From positions 1-20,709 of the forward strand of contig CAMPAX010000014.1 in assembly GCA_946633495.1 (NCBI GenBank): a stretch of DNA of 20,709 nucleotides, read 5' to 3'. This document shows positions 7,371 to 12,914 of this stretch, in pieces. Every line of letters starts with the position of its first letter. The first letter of the stretch is position 1. The position numbers and the translations under genes are program-made. Origin of the DNA: an uncultured Lachnospiraceae bacterium. Lineage in GTDB: Bacteria > Bacillota > Clostridia > Lachnospirales > Lachnospiraceae. The notes beneath the pieces are model-generated. The model saw only the letters and a program-made list of their open reading frames with translations. It had not been told where the DNA came from and did no database searches.

Positions 7371-8154
7371 ATTGTGCCTCCTTTTCTTCCTCCGCTTCCT
7401 CCAGCGCCTCAACCTGCTCCGTCAGAAGCAGCCGTTTCGCTGCGTTGGATCTCGGATGCGTGAATACCTCCCTCACCGTCCCGGTCTCGGCAACCACACC
7501 GTGATTCAGCACGGCCACCCGGTCGCAGATTTCCTGGATCACACGCATTTCATGGGTGATGAGGACGATGGTGATGTGATATTCACGGTTAATGTTTTTC
7601 AGTAACCGCAGAATATCTCTGGTGGTCTTCGGATCCAGGGCACTTGTGGCTTCATCCGAAAGAAGGATCTTCGGCTGACCTGCAAGCGCCCGGGCGATTG
7701 CCACTCTCTGCTGCTGACCGCCGGACAGCTGGACCGGATAAGCGTTCTGCTTATCCGCCAGCTCCACGACTTCCAGATACTTCTTCGCCTCTTCTCTGGC
7801 TTCTTTCTTCCGGAGTCCGGCGATCTCCAGGGGAAAGGCAACGTTACCCAGGACATTTCGCTGCATCAGCAGATTGAAATGCTGGAAGATCATTGCGATA
7901 TCCTGCCGCTCTTTTCGAAGCTCGGCCGCCGTGAGTCGGGACAGATCCTTTCCATTCACGGAAACCTTTCCGGTTTCCGGCCGCTCCAGATAATTGATGC
8001 AGCGGACAAGAGTGCTCTTCCCCGCACCGGAAAGACCGATCACTCCGAAGATCTCGCCTTCCTCAATGGATAGACTGACCTCACGAAGTGCCTCAACCGT
8101 ACCGGCTTTTCCGCTATATGATTTGCTAATATTTGTCAGTTCAATCGCTGCCAT
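7357..8154 (-). CDS. metN: methionine ABC transporter ATP-binding protein MetN, lacking the NIL domain
   Basis: 265 aa from the ATG at 8154; an ATG at 8172 is the alternative, and neither has a strong ribosome binding site (GAGG lies 11-12 nt before the first). Walker A GLSGAGKST is at 40-48, LSGGQ at 143-147, Walker B LLSDE at 164-168 and the switch His at 201. The stretches RCINYLERPETG, IFQHFNLL and LITHEMRVIQEICDRVAVL are diagnostic of MetN. Typical MetN is about 340 aa and ends in a regulatory NIL/ACT-like domain that binds methionine and shuts transport. Here the protein ends in a short Glu-rich tail, so that domain is missing. The gene starts 24 nt after the binding-protein stop. Confidence 0.93.
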   Translation of the reverse strand: MAAIELTNISKSYSGKAGTVEALREVSLSIEEGEIFGVIGLSGAGKSTLVRCINYLERPETGKVSVNGKDLSRLTAAELRKERQDIAMIFQHFNLLMQRNVLGNVAFPLEIAGLRKKEAREEAKKYLEVVELADKQNAYPVQLSGGQQQRVAIARALAGQPKILLSDEATSALDPKTTRDILRLLKNINREYHITIVLITHEMRVIQEICDRVAVLNHGVVAETGTVREVFTHPRSNAAKRLLLTEQVEALEEAEEEKEAQYAAV

Positions 8155-8177
8155 GCCGTGCCATATCCTCATTTCGA

Positions 8178-9902
8178 TTATTTGAAGGGAATTACAGCTC
8201 CGTCATAGGTATCTACGATAAATTGACGGATCTCTTCTGACTCCAGAGCCTTAACCAGCGCCTGGGTCTTCTCGCTGTTTTCCTGTCCTGCCTTTACTGC
8301 AATGATATTTACATAGGTCTTTGCCGCTTCGGAATCAGCTGTCTCATATGCGATCGCGTCCTTGCCAACGGACAGGCCTGCCTCCAGAGCGTAGTTGCCG
8401 TTCAGAACCACAAATGCCACTTCATCCCGTACTCTGGATACCTGTGCAGCCTCCAGCTCCTGGATCTTCAGATTCTTCGGATTCTCTACAATATCCAGTG
8501 TGGTTGCGGTGAGACCGGCATCATCTTTCAGCTTGATCAGACCATTTGCCTGCAACAACAGGAGGGCTCTGGCTTCATTGGTCGTATCATTCGGTACTGC
8601 GATGGTGTCTCCGTCTGCAATATCCGCAAGGATGGCTTTCTCACCCGGATAGATGCCGAAGGGTTCATAGTGAATGCCTGCTGCGGATACCAGTGAGGTT
8701 CCGTTTTCCTTATTGAAATCATTAAGATACGGTACATGCTGGAAATAATTTGCGTCGAATTCACCTGACTCAACTACAAGGTTCGGCTGTACATAATCCT
8801 CAAACTCTGTTACCTGCAGATCCCAGCCCTCTGCTGCCAGAATCTCCTTTGCCTTTGCAAGGATCTCTGCGTGAGGTGTGGGAGAAGCTGCTACTGTGAT
8901 GGTTCCTTTTTCTTCCGGTGCTGCGCCTTCTGTCTTTGCTTCGTCTGCATCATTTTTGGAAGCGCCGTTTGCAGGAACCTCGCCGCCCTCGATCACCAGA
9001 GTATCTTCAAACTCTGTGCCATAGGTGCCGACCAGGGTTGCTTCATAATCCGCATGGAAGAACTTCTCGCCCGCCAGAGACTTGATCTCGTCATTCAGCC
9101 AGTTCAAAAGGGTTGTATTTCCTTTGGAAACCGCCGGAGCGATGGTATCTGCACTGCCGAGAGCATCAATCCCTACGGTGTAACCTGTGTTCTCCTTCGC
9201 AAATGCGATGACCTCGGTGTTGTCATTTGCCCAGGCAACACCTGTGCCGTTCTCAAACGCGCTCTTCGCTGCTGCATAGGTATCAAACTTCTGAAGCTTG
9301 ATGTCCGGATGGTTCTTCTCCAGATAGGTTTCCGCAGTGGTTCCGGAGATGACAATGATCTGATCCTCCGCCTTCACCTCTGCAAGATCCTTGATCACGC
9401 GGCTGTCATGAGAAACAACGCCGAGAGATACATTCATGTACGGGAGTGCGAAATCAACCTCTTCCGCACGTTCCGGGGTTACTGTGAAGTTTGCCAGGAC
9501 AATATCAACCTTACCTGTCTTCAGGAATTCGATGCGGCTGGCTGCTTCGGTGGAAACATAGTTGATCTTTACACCCAGATCCTTTCCGATCCGTTCCGCA
9601 AAGTACACATCATAGCCCTGATAGGAGCCGTTCTCATCCACATATCCGAAGGGGGATTTGTCGGAGAAGACACCGATGTTCACGGTACCGTCTGCCTTGA
9701 TCTCATCCAGCGTCCGGTAGATCGCCTTGCCGGCTTCCGCAGCGCCCTGTGCGTCAGTGCCCTTAGCCGCTGCCGTATTTCCGCCTTCGCTTCCGCATCC
9801 TACCAACAGTGCCAGAGATGCGATGCTGGTCAGTCCGAATGCAGCGATCCTCTTCAGGATGCTTTTCCTGTTGCTTTTCTTATCCTGTAATTTCTTTCTC
9901 AT
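8178..9902 (-). CDS. fused double substrate-binding lipoprotein: cysteine-type SBP_bac_3 plus MetQ/NLPA
   Basis: 574 aa. A basic N-terminus and hydrophobic stretch end in the lipobox LVGC, with Cys36 as the lipidation site. Residues about 72-309 are an SBP_bac_3 domain; phrases such as NIGVFSDKSPFGYVDENG, VDIVLANFTVTPERAEEVDF and DTIAPAVSKG strongly resemble CjaA, the Campylobacter cysteine-binding protein, as I remember it. A 24-residue Ala/Glu/Lys-rich linker (310-333) follows. Residues 334-574 are a complete MetQ/NLPA domain: AASPTPHAEILAKAKEIL, DANYFQHVPYLNDFN, YEPFGIYPG and IAVPNDTTNEARALLLL. AAGGA precedes the ATG by about 8 nt. Both families are normally separate lipoproteins of different ABC transporters, and both cognate transporters follow in the same operon. 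Methionine for the C-domain is a confident inference; cysteine or cystine for the N-domain is likely. Confidence 0.93.
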   Translation of the reverse strand: MRKKLQDKKSNRKSILKRIAAFGLTSIASLALLVGCGSEGGNTAAAKGTDAQGAAEAGKAIYRTLDEIKADGTVNIGVFSDKSPFGYVDENGSYQGYDVYFAERIGKDLGVKINYVSTEAASRIEFLKTGKVDIVLANFTVTPERAEEVDFALPYMNVSLGVVSHDSRVIKDLAEVKAEDQIIVISGTTAETYLEKNHPDIKLQKFDTYAAAKSAFENGTGVAWANDNTEVIAFAKENTGYTVGIDALGSADTIAPAVSKGNTTLLNWLNDEIKSLAGEKFFHADYEATLVGTYGTEFEDTLVIEGGEVPANGASKNDADEAKTEGAAPEEKGTITVAASPTPHAEILAKAKEILAAEGWDLQVTEFEDYVQPNLVVESGEFDANYFQHVPYLNDFNKENGTSLVSAAGIHYEPFGIYPGEKAILADIADGDTIAVPNDTTNEARALLLLQANGLIKLKDDAGLTATTLDIVENPKNLKIQELEAAQVSRVRDEVAFVVLNGNYALEAGLSVGKDAIAYETADSEAAKTYVNIIAVKAGQENSEKTQALVKALESEEIRQFIVDTYDGAVIPFK

Positions 9903-9930
9903 TTTATCTTTCCTTCTTTCTGTTGTTCTG

Positions 9931-10044
9931 TCATTTCGACTTTCGTCTGAATCTATGTTCGTTTCGGGTTATCTGTTTTACATCCATACAGTTCCAACAT
10001 CGCCGCCCCGGCGGCATTCGCTTTGCAACATTTATCATTCTCAT
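9931..10044 (-). CDS. second small ORF in the operon leader (37 codons)
   Basis: ATG at 10044 with AAAGGAG 6 nt upstream; 37 codons ending in TGA, 28 nt before the binding-protein start. The peptide begins MRMINVAKRMPPGRRCWNCM and has a basic tail, with Met at 1, 3, 10 and 20 and Cys at 16 and 19. The codons for PPGR form a GC-rich hairpin (10002-10015). It lies after the attenuator terminator, so it is present only on full-length transcripts. The ribosome binding site makes translation plausible. It might couple translation to the next gene or act as a second sensor, or be incidental. It resembles no family I know. Confidence 0.45.
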   Translation of the reverse strand: MRMINVAKRMPPGRRCWNCMDVKQITRNEHRFRRKSK

Positions 10045-10135
10045 GCTGTCTCCTTTCTGGTATTTTCATTCCATGTCGCCATGTCCGGATCAACCTCGAT
10101 CCTGCACGGCTTACCTTGCTATCGCTCCATTGCGC

Positions 10136-10169
10136 AAAAAAAACCGGAATCTCATGGAGATCCCGGTTT
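10136..10169 (-). terminator. attenuator terminator in the leader of the sulfur amino acid transport operon
   Basis: Thirteen-pair stem with one G-U pair: arms AAACCGGGATCTC and GAGATTCCGGTTT on the minus strand, a CAT triloop, then an uninterrupted run of eight T that begins inside the stem. It lies 28 nt beyond the leader-peptide stop and 234 nt before the first structural gene, so it can only act inside the leader. Its 5' arm (10158-10166) is complementary over 9 nt to 10245-10253. Confidence 0.92.
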
Positions 10170-10253
10170 CCCTGGGGTGTGCAGCATATCACTATGCTAT
10201 CGGAGCGCACGGCAACCAGCCGCCGTCCTGCAGCACCCAATGATCCGGGATCT
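10158..10253 (-). promoter_or_regulatory. antiterminator pairing
   Basis: AGATCCCGG (10245-10253, leader-peptide codons 20-22) is perfectly complementary to CCGGGATCT (10158-10166, the terminator 5' arm). The intervening RNA can fold into a supporting helix (GGGTG-C-TGCAG with CTGCA-CACCC) and a local hairpin (AGCATA, GTGA, TATGCT). Forming this structure excludes the terminator. A ribosome translating past codon 20 would cover the upstream strand and allow termination. Confidence 0.8.
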
Positions 10254-10310
10254 TTGCAGCATACAGCAGCACATGCACATATTCGAAAATGTCGCATACT
10301 TACGTTTCAT
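10197..10310 (-). CDS. Met/Cys-rich leader peptide of the attenuator
   Basis: 37 codons starting at ATG 10310, with GGAGG 9 nt upstream, about 50 nt after the predicted transcription start. The peptide begins MKRKYATFSN, then codons 11-17 read Met-Cys-Met-Cys-Cys-Cys-Met. Further Cys are at 26, 27 and 33. The stop is TAG at 10197-10199. The antiterminator strand begins 7 nt after the control run, within codons 20-22. This matches the trp/his leader-peptide model: stalling at Met or Cys codons leaves the antiterminator strand free, while smooth translation masks it. The downstream genes are for Met and probably Cys uptake, so codon content and operon function agree. The peptide itself probably has no function after synthesis. 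Confidence 0.88.
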   Translation of the reverse strand: MKRKYATFSNMCMCCCMLQRSRIIGCCRTAAGCRALR

Positions 10311-10368
10311 GCCGTGTTTCCTCCATTTGAATTGGTGTTCGTGAATTAATGTTCCTGAACAGTTTTGG

Positions 10369-10397
10369 ATTATATACCCATTTACCTATCGTGTCAA
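10369..10397 (-). promoter_or_regulatory. consensus sigma-A promoter of the sulfur amino acid transport operon
   Basis: On the minus strand TTGACA (10392-10397) and TATAAT (10369-10374) match consensus at all twelve positions, with a 17-bp spacer. The predicted start is near 10362, giving a leader of about 460 nt. Such a strong promoter fits an operon throttled downstream by attenuation and by a possible operator over the -35. Confidence 0.92.
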
Positions 10398-10402
10398 TAG
10401 GT
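10384..10402. promoter_or_regulatory. inverted repeat overlapping the -35 (candidate operator)
   Basis: ACCTAT (10384-10389) and ATAGGT (10397-10402) are exact complements around 7 bp that contain most of the TTGACA. A dimeric regulator bound here would block RNA polymerase. I cannot match the motif to a named regulator; Rrf2-type cysteine regulators are one possibility. Confidence 0.55.
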
Positions 10403-10440
10403 TTTTTGTATTTTCATGTGACACTCTTTTACTTTATAAC

Positions 10441-10463
10441 GACAGGGTACCGATCCCCCTGTC
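10441..10463 (-). terminator. stem-loop at the stop codon of the HAD phosphatase gene
   Basis: GACAGGG (10441-10447) and CCCTGTC (10457-10463) form a perfect 7-bp stem that includes part of the TGA stop. No T-run follows on either strand, so intrinsic termination is unlikely to be efficient. It may protect the 3' end of the transcript. Confidence 0.3.
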
Positions 10464-11109
10464 AGATCCCGGACAGGATTCCCGGTATCTCCTCCGGCCG
10501 CTCTGCGAAACAGTCTGCGCCCTGCTCCACCAGAAAATCCTTCTCCCGAAATCCCCAGAGTACGGTGATACAGGGCAGTCCCGCTGCCCGGGCCGTTGCC
10601 AGATCCACTTCGGAATCCCCGATATACACTGCATCCTCCTGCTTTGCGCCCATTTCCTCAAGTGCGGCAAAAACCGAATCCGGCGCCGGCTTTCTTCGGA
10701 TATCCGCCCGGTTTCCGATGGCTACCTTCACGTAGTCGCCAAAGAAATGCTTCGCCAGATCTTTCACTGCTTCATCTACTTTATTTGAAACGATGGCCAT
10801 CCTGCAGCCCTGTTCCGATAGTATCTTCATCAGCGGAAGAATCCCGTCATAGGGTACCGTATTATCCATGGAATGCTCCGCGTAGTACTCTCGGAACAGT
10901 CGGATCAGTTCATCGATCTCTGTATCCGGAAGTGACGGTTCCGCCTGCTGAAACGCATAGCGGATGCCATTTCCGAAGAATTTCCGCATCTCTTCCAGAG
11001 AATGTTCTGACAGACCTTTCGTCCGGAGGGCATAGTTCACTGCCTCCTTAAGATCCTCCAGCGTATAAAGCAGAGTTCCGTCCAGGTCAAATATGATCGT
11101 TTTTCTCAT
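10462..11109 (-). CDS. HAD-family phosphatase (phosphoglycolate phosphatase-like)
   Basis: 215 aa from the ATG at 11109, with AGGAG 6 nt upstream; an ATG at 11130 would add seven residues without a site. HAD motif I is IFDLDGTLL, with Asp8 as nucleophile and Asp10 as acid/base. Motif II is AIVSNK, a Lys follows the helical cap, and motif IV is VYIGDSEVDLATARAAG. The four-helix cap between motifs I and II is of the Gph/PgmB class. Substrate is not determinable: phosphoglycolate, pyrophosphate and sugar phosphates are all possible. The start overlaps the end of the large HTH regulator gene by 23 nt, implying coupled translation. Confidence 0.88.
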   Translation of the reverse strand: MRKTIIFDLDGTLLYTLEDLKEAVNYALRTKGLSEHSLEEMRKFFGNGIRYAFQQAEPSLPDTEIDELIRLFREYYAEHSMDNTVPYDGILPLMKILSEQGCRMAIVSNKVDEAVKDLAKHFFGDYVKVAIGNRADIRRKPAPDSVFAALEEMGAKQEDAVYIGDSEVDLATARAAGLPCITVLWGFREKDFLVEQGADCFAERPEEIPGILSGI

Positions 11110-12862
11110 TGGTCGCTCCTTTTTTTGCATCCATGTAAAACCCTTTCATCATTTCCTCAAAGGCTCTGAGCAGACTCGGATGCCGGATCACGATACAGGA
11201 CAACGGCGAACGGCTTTTCGTCAGGATCACTGCCTTCCCATGGATCAGGTAGAGATTCACATATCTCAGCAAATGCCCGCTGCTGAACACGAGTTCTACA
11301 TTTTTATAGCCTTCAACAACCTTCCTGATCACGGAAAGGTGATGTCGGTATTCCTCATAATCATACTCCACCGCAAGATCCGCTCCCAGATCCGCAAGAG
11401 AAAGCACGACCGGATTCTTCTGAAACTCTTCCCTGGAAAGATCCGGTACAAATAACCGAATGTGATGGTTCCCGCTGTTTTTTTTCATCACGTTCCATCG
11501 CCTTACTGCCCTTTTTATGATCAGCTCCCTTTCTTCCTCGGGCATTCCTGCTTTTTTCATATAGAGATCGATCTCTTCCGGTTTCAGAAACGCAGCCGGC
11601 AGATAACTGTAGCTCTGGCTCCGGTTTCCCTGTCCCAGAAGCTCCGCGAAATCCGCGATCACCCGGTCATATTCGCCCGGCTGGTAGATTTGAAGAAGCG
11701 GCTGCGCCTGCTCCATCAAACGCTCTGCCCTTTTCCTGGCATATTGAAGCTCCTTCGCATGATTCGTAAGGATATGGATCCCCTCATCTGTATGTCCGGT
11801 AACTGCCTCGCCAAACAGAGCCAGTCCGCCGGAGAGCCAAAGCTGATGTGTAAAAAGCTCCCCATGGCTCTTCGGCAGCCAGTAAGCTTCCACCTGACCG
11901 GTCAGATATAACGGAAGATGAAGTTCAAGAATAAATAACATGTCCTTTAGAGGACGATGTACATTTTGAATGATCCGAATCTTCAGTCCCCGGTGCAGGA
12001 GCGCGCTGAGACCAAGGATATATTGTTTTACGAACTCCGCTCTTTCCGCCATCTCCTCTACCGAAATATCCGTATAAAAAAATACCGGATCATTCGATCG
12101 ATTCAGAACCGACAATCGGAAAAACTCCACCTGTATTTCCAAGATCGCGGAAAGTCCGACGGCGACCTGCCTTTTCGGTACACTGACCTCAGGACGCACC
12201 AGCTGGTTGACACGATCCATATTTACGGATTTAAAGAAATCCACCAGGTCGATCTCCTCGACCTCACGAAGAAGCCGCCGAATGGGATGGAGTGCAACCT
12301 TCTCCGTATTGGTATTGAGCCAGTCAAGCAGCACATCCGTGCATTTTTTCTCATTTTTCAGGTCATCCAGCGGAATCCGAAGAAGGATCGAAAGAGTCTC
12401 CTCCTGCCCGCGTTCCTTCGCTTTTTTCGAAACAAGGGTTACGACCTGCAGGTTAAATGCTTTCAGCTCCGATGGTTTTCTTTTTCCGGACATGATCCGG
12501 GAGATATAGGAAGGATCGAAGGATAGCTCCCGGGCCAGCTCCTTACTGCGGATCCCCATGATCTCCATCAGCTGATGAAGATTGGTAAGATAGGTTTCAT
12601 AGGACACCTCTATACCTGTGCCCAGAATGTCGTAAAACGTATTGTAGATCTCGTCGGCCGACAGGGAAAGCTCCTCCACCGCAGCTGCCCGGATCATCGC
12701 CTCCGAAAAACTTCGAAGTTTTTTTTCATCCGAAGAAGGCATCCTCTCGCCGCTGCGATAGCGGCTGAGGGTGCTCTCCGAGATCCCCGCCTCCCTGGCA
12801 AGTTCCCGGCCGCTGATGCCGAGTTTGGTCATATACATTTGAAGCTGCTCTGCAAAGGTCAA
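11087..12862 (-). CDS. large regulator with two XRE-type HTH domains and an unassigned C-terminal region
   Basis: 591 aa starting at TTG 12862, supported by AAAGGAG 7-8 nt upstream. Residues about 16-42 (GISGRELAREAGISESTLSRYRSG) and 102-130 (GIRSKELARELSFDPSYISR) are both Cro/XRE helix-turn-helix units, each followed by the typical basic turn (SGERMPS, SGKRKPS). The remaining 450 residues show no domain I recognise; they look soluble, mixed alpha/beta, with no HATPase, TPR or enzymatic motif evident. The gene starts 53 nt after the ABC exporter pair and overlaps the HAD phosphatase gene, so it is probably part of that transcript. It may control the exporter. That it binds DNA is likely; the signal is unknown. 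Confidence 0.8.
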   Translation of the reverse strand: MTFAEQLQMYMTKLGISGRELAREAGISESTLSRYRSGERMPSSDEKKLRSFSEAMIRAAAVEELSLSADEIYNTFYDILGTGIEVSYETYLTNLHQLMEIMGIRSKELARELSFDPSYISRIMSGKRKPSELKAFNLQVVTLVSKKAKERGQEETLSILLRIPLDDLKNEKKCTDVLLDWLNTNTEKVALHPIRRLLREVEEIDLVDFFKSVNMDRVNQLVRPEVSVPKRQVAVGLSAILEIQVEFFRLSVLNRSNDPVFFYTDISVEEMAERAEFVKQYILGLSALLHRGLKIRIIQNVHRPLKDMLFILELHLPLYLTGQVEAYWLPKSHGELFTHQLWLSGGLALFGEAVTGHTDEGIHILTNHAKELQYARKRAERLMEQAQPLLQIYQPGEYDRVIADFAELLGQGNRSQSYSYLPAAFLKPEEIDLYMKKAGMPEEERELIIKRAVRRWNVMKKNSGNHHIRLFVPDLSREEFQKNPVVLSLADLGADLAVEYDYEEYRHHLSVIRKVVEGYKNVELVFSSGHLLRYVNLYLIHGKAVILTKSRSPLSCIVIRHPSLLRAFEEMMKGFYMDAKKGATNEKNDHI

Positions 12863-12914
12863 TGGTTCTCTCCTTTGAAAAATGATACAGTCTTCTCTGT
12901 CCGTAAAGACCCGG

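Noticed and set aside
8871..9890. 339-codon plus-strand frame opposite the double binding protein
   Set aside because: Antisense shadow with abnormal Cys and Arg content and no ribosome binding site.
8178..9902. Two adjacent genes joined by a sequencing error
   Set aside because: The linker is in frame, of ordinary composition (Ala/Glu/Lys/Asp), with no second signal peptide or lipobox before the MetQ domain, which argues for a genuine fusion.
10197..10250. Plus-strand GGCAACC followed by a stem and GCACCC, reminiscent of a SAM riboswitch core
   Set aside because: The other conserved SAM-box segments are missing, it is on the strand opposite to the operon, and no plus-strand gene follows.
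9953..10297. 114-codon minus-strand frame through the operon leader, also Cys-containing
   Set aside because: It starts at an internal ATG without a ribosome binding site and is out of frame with both short ORFs that have one; it is most likely a by-product of TGC repeats.
9903..10362. T-box leader
   Set aside because: The leader is long and has a terminator, but the conserved T-box sequence (AGGGTGG...CCGCG) is absent and the 5' arm of the terminator pairs with leader-peptide codons instead.
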